Assembly: GCA_018333475.1 (NCBI GenBank)
Contig: JAGXTH010000086.1
Span: forward strand, 1 to 64,000
Direction: 5' to 3'
Source of the DNA: Simkania sp.
GTDB taxonomy: Bacteria > Chlamydiota > Chlamydiia > Chlamydiales > Rhabdochlamydiaceae
Length of the DNA: 64,000 nucleotides
A program made the position numbers and the translations under genes. Below, in pieces: positions 8,905 through 19,560 of this stretch (within the stretch, counting starts at the first letter, position 1; each line of letters opens with the position of its first letter). The notes below the pieces were generated by a model. It did no database searches. It was not told the origin of the DNA and was given only the letters and a program-made list of their open reading frames with translations.

Positions 8905-10413
8905 TTATAAAAGATGTTTAACCAAGCCTTCCCAATCCCTATGATCGATATACTGGTACACTTGGTGTTCATCGATATGCAAAAGTTCTGCAAATCCTGG
9001 AATGTATTGACGAAGATTCCCTCTAGCCGCTTCCTCTTTCATGCGATCCTTCAAGCCATCCATGAAACCATTCCATTTAAAATGACTCCGGCTGATTTCT
9101 CGCATGCATTGACGTAGATGTCCATCAGAAAAAATATGACCTAAGAATCGTAAGGGATGCACCTGTCGGATCCTTTTTCCCTTACGTTCCATGGATTTAC
9201 GTTTAAGCCCAAGCTTGAGCACATTGTCTTTTGCCATGGTATCGATGATCTTATGAATGATCTGCCTTTCATTATCATTCAGTGGTAACTGATAAAAGGC
9301 TTCTGCGCCCTTAGCTAAGGGCATCTCCATATCGGTAGCCATCTGCTCAGGGGAACGAGCGATGCTCACCAACTCACTTGCCTCGATTTCATGTCTGATG
9401 GATAGCTCAAGCTTTTCGCTTTGTAAAGCATTAGCCGCAAGCACAAAATGCCGTTTTTCGTTGCTAAAACACTCTTGCAAGGCAATCGCAATATCTACAG
9501 AAGTGATCGAATCAATCAAAGCAGGAGCTGAATCAAGATAATAAGTATAAGAAAGAAGTCCTAAATGCCCCAAAAAACCCTCTGCATGGAATGAAGCCAT
9601 TTCCGATGTAGCACCTCTAGGCTTACTTAACTGCAGCTCTTTAACCCTTTCAATAAACCATCGCTTGGCCCTTATCAATTCTTCTGCTGTAAAACCTACT
9701 TGCCTAATTTCTTGGATCCCGTGTAAGAACTCGTTCACCTCTTCTTGCATCTCTAGAGACTCTATACGGTAAGCCACAGTTTTTTGCGGTAAAAGAAAGG
9801 AAGAGCCTATCGAATCTTCCTTACAAGGAATCCTTTGCGCTCCAAGTCTTTCTCTTGTCATGTGTTGGATCAGAGCAAGATTCCACAGTTTACGTAAATC
9901 TCGGCTCGTGTGCATCGCGGGTAGTGTAAACCCATAACTTATCTTTAATGAAGGCGATTTAGTGCCAGAATCCGTTTCAATCTGAAAAGTAGGCTCTCCA
10001 AATAATACATTTCCCAAATGAGGGACAGTGCAAGGCGCAGCAGCTATGTTTTTAACCATCCAACTCTGTACTTGTTCTACGAGAGATTTCCCAACGGCTA
10101 TAATCGCTATACGACGCTGACTCCTCTGATCAAAATACGGATGACATTCTTGTAAAAACCCCTCGACTTCTTCCATATTTCTAGGTTCATCCAGAGAAAG
10201 AAGAACGGCTGGAAGAGCCCCCTTGTCCTCAACGATAAAACGTAACGACTGATTACATTCATCATTAACGAGATACAAAGAAATCCCCTCGGGACTGTGT
10301 CTCCATTCACTGTTTTGCTCAAGCGGTAAAGGGGCATCAAGCTCCACAGAGCGCATCGAGCTCACAAAGACACCCACTACAATAACAACACAACAAGTCC
10401 ATAGATTATGCAT
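8905..10413 (-). CDS. Exported M16-like protein, probably without protease activity
   Basis: 502 residues with a hydrophobic N-terminal segment (residues 4-18) that looks like a signal peptide. The middle shows the helical pattern of peptidase M16 domains, including 'GFTAEELIRAKRWFIERVKEL' and 'ALIQHMTRERLGA'. I find no HxxEH or HxxDH zinc site, so it resembles the non-catalytic half of an M16 protease. The C-terminal 150 residues are basic and not recognised. In other bacteria inactive M16 partners work beside an active one, but none is present in this window. The function is unknown; a periplasmic or outer-membrane role is inferred from the leader. Confidence 0.6.
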   Translation of the reverse strand: MHNLWTCCVVIVVGVFVSSMRSVELDAPLPLEQNSEWRHSPEGISLYLVNDECNQSLRFIVEDKGALPAVLLSLDEPRNMEEVEGFLQECHPYFDQRSQRRIAIIAVGKSLVEQVQSWMVKNIAAAPCTVPHLGNVLFGEPTFQIETDSGTKSPSLKISYGFTLPAMHTSRDLRKLWNLALIQHMTRERLGAQRIPCKEDSIGSSFLLPQKTVAYRIESLEMQEEVNEFLHGIQEIRQVGFTAEELIRAKRWFIERVKELQLSKPRGATSEMASFHAEGFLGHLGLLSYTYYLDSAPALIDSITSVDIAIALQECFSNEKRHFVLAANALQSEKLELSIRHEIEASELVSIARSPEQMATDMEMPLAKGAEAFYQLPLNDNERQIIHKIIDTMAKDNVLKLGLKRKSMERKGKRIRQVHPLRFLGHIFSDGHLRQCMREISRSHFKWNGFMDGLKDRMKEEAARGNLRQYIPGFAELLHIDEHQVYQYIDHRDWEGLVKHLL

Positions 10414-10716
10414 CAGAAAATGTCCTCTTCAGAAAATCAAGTATATATTTATAGCAATTTTACTGGTTGCTTGCACACTTATAAAGATTTTTTTATATAT
10501 CCAACTAAAGCAACGGCTAAAAAAGCTCTGTTGTTTCATGAAGAAAAAAGCAAGAGGCTCGAATCCTTGGTATTTCGTACTCGAGCTCTCTGCATAACTC
10601 AGTACCTTTGGAAAAAATGCATCATTTTAATGAGATTTCGAATTTGAGCAAATTTTGGAAATTGACGCAATAAAACGTCGACTAGATTGCAAAAAGTATT
10701 AAAAGGTAGGCTTCTC
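10414..10716. other. Gap without a supported gene
   Basis: About 300 bp between divergent genes. The track ORF at 10408-10647 overlaps the start of the M16-like gene and has no recognisable similarity, so I treat it as chance. The promoters for both flanking genes must lie here, but I could not pick a convincing -35/-10 pair. Confidence 0.4.
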
Positions 10717-11130
10717 GTGCATCATACCGTGTTCTTATTCGGCGAAGCAGAAAGAGGGGATTTTTGCACCCCTTTGATTTGCCATTCTTTAGCTCAACTT
10801 GCAGATACTTTGGGAAATCCCCCTGGGGAGAGCAAGGGGATCTCATATGCTGTACAAACATTGATGTACGATAGGGAACTCATTTTCTTTCGGGTAAAGG
10901 AAGAGGGATTTAGCGTACAAGATTATATGAAAGGTCTAAAGCTTCTCTTAGGCCGGAACACCACTTTCTCATTAAGTGCCCTGTGTATGCCGGGCGTTGG
11001 AGACACCACTATTATAGACGCATCTCAAGCTGTTTGTACTCTCCATAAAAGCTTTCTGATCATTGATGAGAAAGATTTATATGATTATCTTACCTTCCAA
11101 CCGCCTAGTTCAGGACATGAGGCGCTGTAA
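10717..11130 (+). CDS. Conserved hypothetical protein, probably chlamydial
   Basis: 137 residues if begun at the GTG at 10717, which has an AGGTAGG ribosome-binding site 5 nt upstream. The track's TTG at 10687 adds ten residues and has no such site. The protein is a compact, soluble-looking alpha/beta chain ('HHTVFLFGEAERGDFCTPL', then 'CMPGVGDTTIIDAS') with no signal peptide or membrane segment. I recall a similar small hypothetical gene next to the peroxiredoxin gene in Chlamydia (around CT602-CT603), so this may be the orthologue; that is memory, not a search. Its end overlaps the convergent peroxiredoxin gene by 26 nt. Function unknown. Confidence 0.6.
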   Translation: MHHTVFLFGEAERGDFCTPLICHSLAQLADTLGNPPGESKGISYAVQTLMYDRELIFFRVKEEGFSVQDYMKGLKLLLGRNTTFSLSALCMPGVGDTTIIDASQAVCTLHKSFLIIDEKDLYDYLTFQPPSSGHEAL

Positions 11131-11707
11131 AATAAGAAATCAACCCTTCTTGCGTAGGTCTCATACTCTTACTACCCGCATGCCAATTTGCTGGGCACAC
11201 TTCTCCATGTTGCTCAAAGTGGATTAAAGCATCTAATGTTCTAAGAACTTCTTCTACGCTTCTTCCAAGAGGAAGGTCATTCACTAATTGATGACGTATT
11301 ACTCCTTGTCTATCAATGATAAATAACCCGCGATAAGCGACCCCTTCATCTTCTTTTAATACCTGGTAGTCGCGTGCTATCTCCTTACTTAAATCGGAAA
11401 TAATCGGATACCGTACTCCTTCGATACCACCACGTGCCTTTGGCATTTCCTGCCAGGCGTAGTGTGCATAATGGCTATCTACGGAACATCCTATTATTTG
11501 TGCTCCACGTTTTTCAAATTCCGGCAATTGTTGCTGAAATGCATGTAGTTCCGTAGGACATACAAAGGTAAAATCGAGTGGATAGAAGAAAAGGACCACA
11601 AACTTTCCCTGAAATTCTTCAAGAGAAATTTGGTCGATAATCCGCCCATCCGCAACAGCCTTCGCACAAAACGTCGGCGCTTTTTTTCCAATTAATACAC
11701 TAGTCAT
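11105..11707 (-). CDS. ahpC: Typical 2-Cys peroxiredoxin (AhpC/TSA)
   Basis: 200 residues from ATG 11707, which follows an AAGAGG site; the track start at 11761 lies inside the upstream gene and is rejected. The peroxidatic cysteine is in 'DFTFVCPTELHAF' (about residue 50) and the resolving cysteine in 'GEVCPANWHAG' (about residue 170), giving the usual spacing for a 2-Cys enzyme that reduces H2O2 and organic peroxides. No AhpF is present in the window, so thioredoxin is the likely reductant. It overlaps the hydrolase gene upstream by 8 nt, so the two are probably co-transcribed. Confidence 0.94.
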   Translation of the reverse strand: MTSVLIGKKAPTFCAKAVADGRIIDQISLEEFQGKFVVLFFYPLDFTFVCPTELHAFQQQLPEFEKRGAQIIGCSVDSHYAHYAWQEMPKARGGIEGVRYPIISDLSKEIARDYQVLKEDEGVAYRGLFIIDRQGVIRHQLVNDLPLGRSVEEVLRTLDALIHFEQHGEVCPANWHAGSKSMRPTQEGLISYFTAPHVLN

Positions 11708-12329
11708 AAAAAAACCTCTTGATGATTCCCTGTTCTTTCCCAATTGTCGTTGCGTCCCCATGGCCAGGCATCACTACAGTGTCCGCTGGCAGATTAAGCA
11801 GTGTCTTCAATGAGGCTTCCATCAATTTTGGTCTTGCTGTAGCAAAGCTCAAATTACCGATGGACCCTTGAAACAAAGTATCTCCAGAAATGACCACCTT
11901 AAGATCGGGAAGATAATAGCATACGCATCCCGAAGTATGTCCTGGCGTATGCATGACACACACTTTAAGATCGCAAATTCTCTTCTCTTCCCCATTGACG
12001 ACATAAAAATCCGCACCGATTCCTTCTATCGGAAACCATAAGGGAAGCCCATCACTGCCAGGTTTTTCGAGATTCCCAACATCTTCTTTATGGATACCTA
12101 CTGGCATGTTCCAAGCTTTTTTAGCAGCTGCCGCATCGGCAATATGATCCCAGTGAGAATGTGTAATAAGAAGAGTCCCGACTGTTTTCCCTAATTGTTT
12201 TAACCGAGATTGCCAATGAGTCACACAATGCAATGGGGCATCGAATAACACAGCTTGAGGGGAAGAGTCTGTGCAGACCAAAACAGAATTGGTCTCAGCT
12301 GGACCCGACGCAAAGACTTCTACAATCAT
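11700..12329 (-). CDS. Metallo-beta-lactamase-fold hydrolase (glyoxalase II-like)
   Basis: 209 residues. The zinc motif HSHWDH (HxHxDH), the third ligand in 'HTPGHTSG', the bridging Asp in 'ISGDTLFQGSIGN' and the final His in 'MPGHGD' are all present. This matches the short YcbL/GloB-like group of thioester or lactoyl-glutathione hydrolases. The long substrate-binding C-terminus of classic glyoxalase II is absent, so the substrate is uncertain. Coupling to the peroxiredoxin suggests a detoxification role. Confidence 0.88.
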   Translation of the reverse strand: MIVEVFASGPAETNSVLVCTDSSPQAVLFDAPLHCVTHWQSRLKQLGKTVGTLLITHSHWDHIADAAAAKKAWNMPVGIHKEDVGNLEKPGSDGLPLWFPIEGIGADFYVVNGEEKRICDLKVCVMHTPGHTSGCVCYYLPDLKVVISGDTLFQGSIGNLSFATARPKLMEASLKTLLNLPADTVVMPGHGDATTIGKEQGIIKRFFYD

Positions 12330-12343
12330 TACTTATCCGCGAA

Positions 12344-12420
12344 TGGTGCACCGGAGAGGATTTGAACCTCTAACCGCCCGGTTCGTAGCCGGGTACTCTA
12401 TCCAATTGAGCTACCGGTGC
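12344..12420 (-). tRNA. tRNA-Arg (anticodon ACG)
   Basis: The minus strand folds as a complete cloverleaf. The acceptor pairs GCACCGG with CCGGTGC, the anticodon stem CCCGG/CCGGG encloses loop CTACGAA, and the T loop reads TTCAAAT in a GAGG/CCTC-type stem. The anticodon ACG reads CGN arginine codons after adenosine deamination by TadA. The CCA end is encoded (12344-12346 on the plus strand). It lies between the hydrolase gene and the divergent PrmA-like gene. Confidence 0.95.
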
Positions 12421-12494
12421 ATGGAGCTGAAATTATTGGATATACCATGGATTTTGAGCAAGTTTAAATGCTCCATCCGCTAAAATAGCCCCCT

Positions 12495-13082
12495 ATGATT
12501 GACTGGCATCATCAGTGGGCTACGCATGCTCTAAATTTTTATAATGGGTTTGCTCATGTTCCCTTAGCATCTGGCAAACAAGTCCGTCTTAAACCCGGAC
12601 CTGGCTTCGGAGATCTTTCCCATCCTACAACACGCCTTGTCCTACGCATGATGACAGGCCTAGTGCAAGGTAAAACAGTTATTGACCTCGGTTGTGGCAG
12701 TGGTATTCTTTCTCTTTGTGCAGCTGCTCTTGGTGCTAAAATCGTGCATGGAATTGATCATTGCGAAGGCTCTCTTTTACACGCTAAAGAGAATGCTCAT
12801 CTCAATGGGTTCTGCCAAGTACATTTCGGCCAAAGAGCTACTATAACAAACTCAGAACACTCCCTTCTTCTCATCAATATGATTTCCTCAGAACAGGAAC
12901 AGGCCTGGAGAGAACATCCCTATCTTCATGGTTTTGACGGGCTTGTTATTAGCTCTGGGTTGCTCACTGAACAAAAAGCGGCCTATCTAATACAAGTAGA
13001 GAAAAGAGGTTGGACTCCCATCCACTTTCAGGAAGAAGAAGGGTGGCTTGCGGGGTTGTACCGTTCACAAAAGACACTCTAA
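12495..13082 (+). CDS. PrmA-like SAM methyltransferase, short form
   Basis: 195 residues. The SAM-binding motif I is 'VIDLGCGSGILSLCAAALGA', preceded by 'LKPGPGFGDLSHPTTRL', which matches the PrmA family block 'PG-AFGTG-HPTT'. PrmA trimethylates ribosomal protein L11. This protein lacks the N-terminal L11-recognition domain (about 80-100 residues), so it may use a different protein target or an unlinked recognition factor. The C-terminal 'LVISSGLLTEQ' strand is also PrmA-like. The upstream gap contains the tRNA. Confidence 0.75.
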   Translation: MIDWHHQWATHALNFYNGFAHVPLASGKQVRLKPGPGFGDLSHPTTRLVLRMMTGLVQGKTVIDLGCGSGILSLCAAALGAKIVHGIDHCEGSLLHAKENAHLNGFCQVHFGQRATITNSEHSLLLINMISSEQEQAWREHPYLHGFDGLVISSGLLTEQKAAYLIQVEKRGWTPIHFQEEEGWLAGLYRSQKTL

Positions 13083-13135
13083 AATCGACAGAACTTTAGA
13101 TTTTAAACAGGCTCTGAGTACATCAAACGCAAAGC

Positions 13136-13402
13136 TTAAGTGGAACAATCTTTCGGTTTGCCGCAAGGACAAGAACACCCTTGCTTAGGCTTAGCCCCCG
13201 TCTCAGAATCCGCTCGTTTATAATCTGTAAGATAATAACCCGATCCTTTGAATTGGAGGAGAGCTGACCCTCCTCCAATATCTCTTTGGACCTTGTCTTT
13301 AGCCTGACATGCAGGACAATCTCTAGCTGGCTCATCCGTGATTTTCTGGAAGAGCTCAAAAGCATGTCCACATTCTTGGCAATGATAAGGATATGTAGGC
13401 AT
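13136..13402 (-). CDS. FmdB-type zinc-ribbon protein
   Basis: 88 residues. The N-terminus 'MPTYPYHCQECGHAFELFQKI' and the pairs CQECG and CPAC are the FmdB regulatory-protein zinc ribbon. The C-terminus adds a second Cys cluster ('GCSCPCGKPKDC'). It starts 4 nt after the groEL stop, so it is probably the last gene of the groESL transcript. Members are small, DNA- or RNA-associated by guess, with no clear function. Confidence 0.85.
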   Translation of the reverse strand: MPTYPYHCQECGHAFELFQKITDEPARDCPACQAKDKVQRDIGGGSALLQFKGSGYYLTDYKRADSETGAKPKQGCSCPCGKPKDCST

Positions 13403-13406
13403 AGAA

Positions 13407-15110
<1,704 letters not shown>

Positions 15111-15410
15111 TTAGGCAAGTACGCCGAGTAGATCATCTTCTGACATAATGAGGTATTCCACCCCTTGTTCATCGGTTTTTACTTCCGTCCCAGCATACGC
15201 GGAAAAAAGAACGTTATCTCCAACCCGTACATTCATGGAGGTAATCGCCCCATTTTCTTCCGTTTTTCCTGGCCCTACGGCAATGACTTCGCCCTGTTTC
15301 GGCTTCTCTTGTGCGGAATCAGGAAGAAGAATTCCTCCCTTAGTCGCTTTAGGCTGGGAACGTTTGACGAGGACACGATTGCCCATTGGCTTAATGTTCT
15401 TGGTCGACAT
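15111..15410 (-). CDS. groS: 10 kDa chaperonin GroES
   Basis: 99 residues. 'KPMGNRVLVKRSQ' at the start, the mobile loop 'KGGILLPDSAQEKPKQGEV' and 'GDNVLFSAYAGTEV' are all typical. It caps the GroEL ring. An AGGAG ribosome-binding site lies 7-8 nt upstream of ATG 15410. First gene of the groES-groEL-fmdB unit. Confidence 0.97.
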   Translation of the reverse strand: MSTKNIKPMGNRVLVKRSQPKATKGGILLPDSAQEKPKQGEVIAVGPGKTEENGAITSMNVRVGDNVLFSAYAGTEVKTDEQGVEYLIMSEDDLLGVLA

Positions 15411-15454
15411 AATTTGAACTCCTGATAGATCTGTAGTTCTTTGCGAAGCACCAG

Positions 15455-15482
15455 ACTATCGATTCGGCATGATTTTCGTCAA
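15455..15482 (-). promoter_or_regulatory. Candidate groES promoter
   Basis: On the minus strand TTGACG (15477-15482) and GATAGT (15455-15460) are separated by 16 bp and lie about 45-70 bp ahead of the groES ATG. The -35 is strong and the -10 matches consensus at four of six positions. Confidence 0.45.
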
Positions 15483-15499
15483 TAGAAATGCCAGAAAAA

Positions 15500-15526
15500 T
15501 TAGCAGCCTATTCTTTTGATTGCTAA
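15500..15526. promoter_or_regulatory. CIRCE-like operator (HrcA site), degenerate
   Basis: TTAGCAGCC, nine bases, GATTGCTAA: the CIRCE layout (TTAGCACTC-N9-GAGTGCTAA) with the outer six positions and inner C/G conserved in each arm and the central pair changed. It lies upstream of the chaperonin promoter region, where HrcA repression of groESL is expected. The position upstream of the candidate -35 is slightly unusual. Confidence 0.7.
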
Positions 15527-15914
15527 TTTCAGAGCCCAAGGACTCTATGGCTAATAATAGTTATTAACAAAAACAATTGAACCCTTTGCACGATGTATAG
15601 TCGATTAAATTTAAGATGATAAAATCAATCTGCGTCCTTTCATTGACAATGTTGTGCTCGACCTCGCTGATAAAAATCCTTCATCCAATTTTATCATCTT
15701 AAATTTAATCGACTATACCTAAAAATATTTCATCCTTATTGCCGCCAAAGAAAAGAAAATAGTTGAAAAACTGTTTCAAAGAGACTATCGGTTAAGAAAA
15801 CTCATGATCTATCTATAACAACAGGCATGCGTAAAACCTTGGCCAAAATGACAGATCTGCACCAAGGCTAGTAAAGGGATCTGTTTTTACATATTTAATT
15901 GAGAGAAGACACCG
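15527..15914. other. Intergenic gap between groES and putA
   Basis: 388 bp without a coding frame I trust; the 15813-16013 ORF is antisense to the start of putA. It holds the 124-bp foldback element (listed separately) and, near 15900, the region from which putA must be transcribed. The sequence 'gagagaaga' 7 nt before the putA ATG serves as a ribosome-binding site. Confidence 0.55.
15595..15718. repeat. Foldback element with 31-nt terminal inverted repeats
   Basis: Arms 15595-15625 and 15688-15718 are exact reverse complements (ends GTATAGTCGATTAAATTT and its complement), separated by 62 bp of non-coding sequence. The terminal TATA on both sides could include a TA target duplication, as made by IS630/mariner-type elements, but this is not decisive. 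It does not share the interior of the two 163-bp elements further on. Confidence 0.85.
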
Positions 15915-18900
15915 ATGAAAAATCCTTCCGCACAATCCACTCACATGATCCGTGCCCAAGAACTCATTGCTTCTTCTAGAAAAAAAGCCATGCCCCTGAA
16001 AGAGCGGCAACAAAAATCCATCGAGCTTGCCGCTGCAATGTTGCTCGAAGCTGAACGTATTCAGTCTCTAAAAGAAAAAACCCTTCAGGCTCAACTAGCT
16101 CGCATGATGAAAGATCCTAAAGGCAAGGTATTCACTACTTGTATGACAGATGAATGCTTTCGCAGCCATCGAACCTCGCGCGTAGCAAATCAAATGGTCT
16201 ATCTTTTACAAAAATTCGGCATCCCCAGCTACCTTTCTTTGTTTAAACGGATACAACTTTGGCTATTTGTGCTTTTGGGCAGACCTTTCTCTTTCCTTTT
16301 TGTCCCTATCGCTATCGCAGCACTGCGAAGAGAAACCTCCAGCGTGATTCTTCCTGGAGAATCTAACGCTTTGTCTCGACACATGAAACACCGCCGCATG
16401 GAGGGTGTTCGTCTCAATCTAAATCACCTGGGAGAGGCTATCTTAGGAGAGGATGAAGCTAAAAAACGCCTCCAAGTCTACTTAGATGATCTGGAAAAAC
16501 ACGATATTGAGTATGTCTCCATTAAAATTTCCACTATCTATAGCCAAATTCACCTGCTCAGCTGGGAACATACACTCCATCAGTTAAAAGACCACTTACG
16601 CAAACTCTACCGCTCTGCTATGCGACACACTTTCACTAGAGCCGATGGCACAAGCGTATCTAAATTCGTCAACCTTGACATGGAAGAATACCGGGATCTT
16701 CATCTAACTAAAGAGCTCTTTAAGCAGGTGCTCGATGAACCGGAATTCCTTCCGTTTTCTGCCGGTATCGTATTGCAAGCTTATCTTCCCGATTCCTACA
16801 CTATTCAAAAAGAACTCACAGAATGGTCTATGCAAAGGATGCAGCGCGGTGGAGCACCTATTAAAATCCGTATCGTAAAAGGGGCCAACCTAGCTATGGA
16901 ACAATTTGAGGCCTCTTTGCGAGGCTGGCAACAGGCCCCTTATACAAAAAAATCCGACGTTGACGCCAATTACAAACGGATGGTGGCCTATGCGTGCGCT
17001 CCTGCACACGCCAAGGCTGTTAGCATCGGTATTGGTAGCCATAATCTTTTTGATATTGCTTATGCATTACTTTTGCGCGCTGAAAAAGGAGTGGAAAAGG
17101 AAATTGTTTTTGAGATGCTCGAGGGTATGGCAGATCACATGCGCAGAGTCGTGCAATTTGTTGCCGATGGCATGTTGCTCTATTGCCCAGTAGCTACTAA
17201 AGAAGATTTTCAAAGTGCTGTTGCTTATCTCATCCGCCGACTCGATGAAAATACAGGTCCTGACAACTTTTTACGGCACACCTTTGGATTACGTCCTCAT
17301 ACTCCGGAATGGGATGCTCAAGTTTCTCTGTTTATCAAGGCTTGCGAGGAAATGGAAACAGTTTCTGCCGCTCCCAGGCGCACACAAAATAGAGAACTCT
17401 CCCATAAATCTTGCAATGAAGCTGCCCCCTTCGAAAATGAACCTGATACAGATTTTTCCCTACACCCTAACCGCCACTGGGCTTGGAATATTGCGACAAC
17501 CTGGCAAAAGAAAACATTTCCTGAAGTGCCCTTAGTGATTGGAGGAAAAGAGATTCGAGGCACTAAGCAAACAGGGGAAGGCACTGATCCTTCCCGACCA
17601 GGCCAATCCTTGTATACTTATGCTCTTGCGGATTGGGATCAAATCGATCATGCACTCAACGTAGCTTCTTCTGCTCAAAAAACTTGGCAGGCTGTCCCTG
17701 TACGTGAACGTTCCCATTTATTAGCAGCCTGTGCTGATAAAATGCGAGAGCACAGAGGGGATCTCATCGGCGTTATGATTGTCGATGGAGGAAAAACTAT
17801 CCTAGAGGGAGATCCTGAAGTTTCCGAAGCAATCGACTTCGCTGAATATTATCGTCGCAGCATGCTCAAAATGGATGCGTGCAAAGATGTTCTTTGGCAG
17901 CCGAAAGGAACGATTCTTATCACTCCTCCATGGAATTTCCCCGTTTCGATTCCAGCCGGCGGCATTTTAGCCGCATTAATGGCTGGTAACACAGTGTTAT
18001 TTAAACCAGCACCTGAAGCAGTCTTAACAGGATGGGTTCTGGTCAATACGCTCTGGGAGGCTGGAGTGCCAAAAGACGTCCTACAATTCATTAACTGCCC
18101 AGATGATCCTATAGGCAGCCGCCTTATCGGCGATCCACGCATCGACGCCGTCGTGCTCACTGGAGCTACTTCCACAGCTAAACTCTTTAAAAAATTGAAT
18201 CCCAGCCTTGATCTCGCAGCAGAAACCGGCGGGAAAAATGCCATGATTATCACCGCTCTTTCCGATCGCGATCTCGCTATTAAAGATCTCGTACAATCTG
18301 CTTTCGGTCATGCTGGGCAAAAATGTAGCGCCACTAGCTTAGCCATTCTCGAAGCTGAAGTGTACGATGATCCTCATTTCCTCCACCAACTACGCGACGC
18401 TGTCTTAAGCCTTCATGTGGGTTCTGCCTGGGATTTATCTACAAAAATGCCTCCGCTCATCCGTCCTCCAGGAAAAGAACTTCTGCGTGGTTTGACCACA
18501 TTAGATGCCGGGGAAAGCTGGCTTGTCAAACCTGAACAAGATCCCAATAACCCTCATCTATGGACACCTGGTGTTAAATTAGGAGTCAAAGAGGGGAGTT
18601 TCATGCATCAAACGGAACTTTTTGGTCCCGTTCTGAGTGTGATGCGCGCAGACCATTTGAAACATGCCCTACATCTTGCCAACGGCACAGCCTATGGATT
18701 GACTTCTGGATTACAATCATTGGACGATCGAGAACAGAAAATCTGGATGCATCACATCGTAGCCGGCAACTGTTACATCAACCGCACGACAACAGGCGCC
18801 ATTGTCCGAAGACAACCCTTTGGAGGATGTAAAGGCAGTAATTTTGGTGCCGGCGCTAAAGCAGGGGGGCCCAATTATATGACACAGTTTTGCTCTCCAG

Positions 18901-19538
18901 CACAAGTAGGCCTTCCGCAAGAAAAAGACCTGTTCCTTCCTCAGATGCAGCCCATTGAGCGAGTGGCAGATCTAGCCAAATTCGATGCAGAACAACTAGG
19001 CCTTTGGCACGCCAGTTTGGCTAGCTACTCTTATTGGTCCAAACGATTCGCTGAGGATCACGACCCAAGTAAAGTCGTTGGACAAGACAACCTTTTCCGC
19101 TACCGCCCCTTCCACGATGTTGTCCTACGACTCTCACCTAGCGACTCACCACTCGATGTATTTCGCTCTATCGCCGCAGCACTTGCTATGAAAAGCCGCC
19201 TTGAAATCAGCTATACTAAGGATCGCTCTCCTGTTCCTAACATCGAATTTTGGCATCGCAAAATCCCCAGCATCACTTGGGTGCGTGAAAGCGAGCAAAC
19301 CTTCCTTGAACGGGTCTCTCAAGGCAAATTCCAGCGCATTCGCGTTCTTTCTAAACCCAGCGAAGCTCTGTATAAAGCTGCCGCTGAACATGCTTCGACC
19401 ATCCTTGCTAACCCTGTTCTTGCCAATGGAAGATTTGAAATGCTGCACTATCTTAGAGAGATCAGCCTAAGCATTGACTATCACCGTTATGGCAACCTCG
19501 GGCTGCGAGATCAAGAAAAAAGAGCTCCCATACTCTGA
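15915..19538 (+). CDS. putA: Bifunctional proline dehydrogenase / P5C dehydrogenase (PutA)
   Basis: 1207 residues. The N-terminal half is a FAD-dependent proline dehydrogenase barrel (about 160-470, with 'LNHLGEAILGEDEA' and 'KIRIVKGANLAMEQFE'). The second half is an aldehyde dehydrogenase (about 560-1010) with 'ETGGKNAMI' and the catalytic cysteine in 'GHAGQKCSATSL'. Together they oxidise proline to glutamate, feeding electrons to quinone. The N-terminal ribbon-helix-helix DNA-binding domain of enterobacterial PutA is absent, so it should not be its own repressor. About 190 C-terminal residues form an extra domain, as in long PutA types. Isolated: both neighbouring gaps carry foldback elements. 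Confidence 0.93.
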   Translation: MKNPSAQSTHMIRAQELIASSRKKAMPLKERQQKSIELAAAMLLEAERIQSLKEKTLQAQLARMMKDPKGKVFTTCMTDECFRSHRTSRVANQMVYLLQKFGIPSYLSLFKRIQLWLFVLLGRPFSFLFVPIAIAALRRETSSVILPGESNALSRHMKHRRMEGVRLNLNHLGEAILGEDEAKKRLQVYLDDLEKHDIEYVSIKISTIYSQIHLLSWEHTLHQLKDHLRKLYRSAMRHTFTRADGTSVSKFVNLDMEEYRDLHLTKELFKQVLDEPEFLPFSAGIVLQAYLPDSYTIQKELTEWSMQRMQRGGAPIKIRIVKGANLAMEQFEASLRGWQQAPYTKKSDVDANYKRMVAYACAPAHAKAVSIGIGSHNLFDIAYALLLRAEKGVEKEIVFEMLEGMADHMRRVVQFVADGMLLYCPVATKEDFQSAVAYLIRRLDENTGPDNFLRHTFGLRPHTPEWDAQVSLFIKACEEMETVSAAPRRTQNRELSHKSCNEAAPFENEPDTDFSLHPNRHWAWNIATTWQKKTFPEVPLVIGGKEIRGTKQTGEGTDPSRPGQSLYTYALADWDQIDHALNVASSAQKTWQAVPVRERSHLLAACADKMREHRGDLIGVMIVDGGKTILEGDPEVSEAIDFAEYYRRSMLKMDACKDVLWQPKGTILITPPWNFPVSIPAGGILAALMAGNTVLFKPAPEAVLTGWVLVNTLWEAGVPKDVLQFINCPDDPIGSRLIGDPRIDAVVLTGATSTAKLFKKLNPSLDLAAETGGKNAMIITALSDRDLAIKDLVQSAFGHAGQKCSATSLAILEAEVYDDPHFLHQLRDAVLSLHVGSAWDLSTKMPPLIRPPGKELLRGLTTLDAGESWLVKPEQDPNNPHLWTPGVKLGVKEGSFMHQTELFGPVLSVMRADHLKHALHLANGTAYGLTSGLQSLDDREQKIWMHHIVAGNCYINRTTTGAIVRRQPFGGCKGSNFGAGAKAGGPNYMTQFCSPAQVGLPQEKDLFLPQMQPIERVADLAKFDAEQLGLWHASLASYSYWSKRFAEDHDPSKVVGQDNLFRYRPFHDVVLRLSPSDSPLDVFRSIAAALAMKSRLEISYTKDRSPVPNIEFWHRKIPSITWVRESEQTFLERVSQGKFQRIRVLSKPSEALYKAAAEHASTILANPVLANGRFEMLHYLREISLSIDYHRYGNLGLRDQEKRAPIL

Positions 19539-19560
19539 ACATTCCATGCCCCTGTATTAA

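Noticed and set aside
10408-10647. 79-residue ORF between the M16-like gene and the hypothetical gene
   Set aside because: Overlaps the opposite start by a few bases, no recognisable domain, and codon pattern looks random.
13080-13105. Hairpin TAAAATC...GATTTTA between convergent genes as a terminator
   Set aside because: Seven A/T-rich pairs only and no T-tract on either side; too weak to call.
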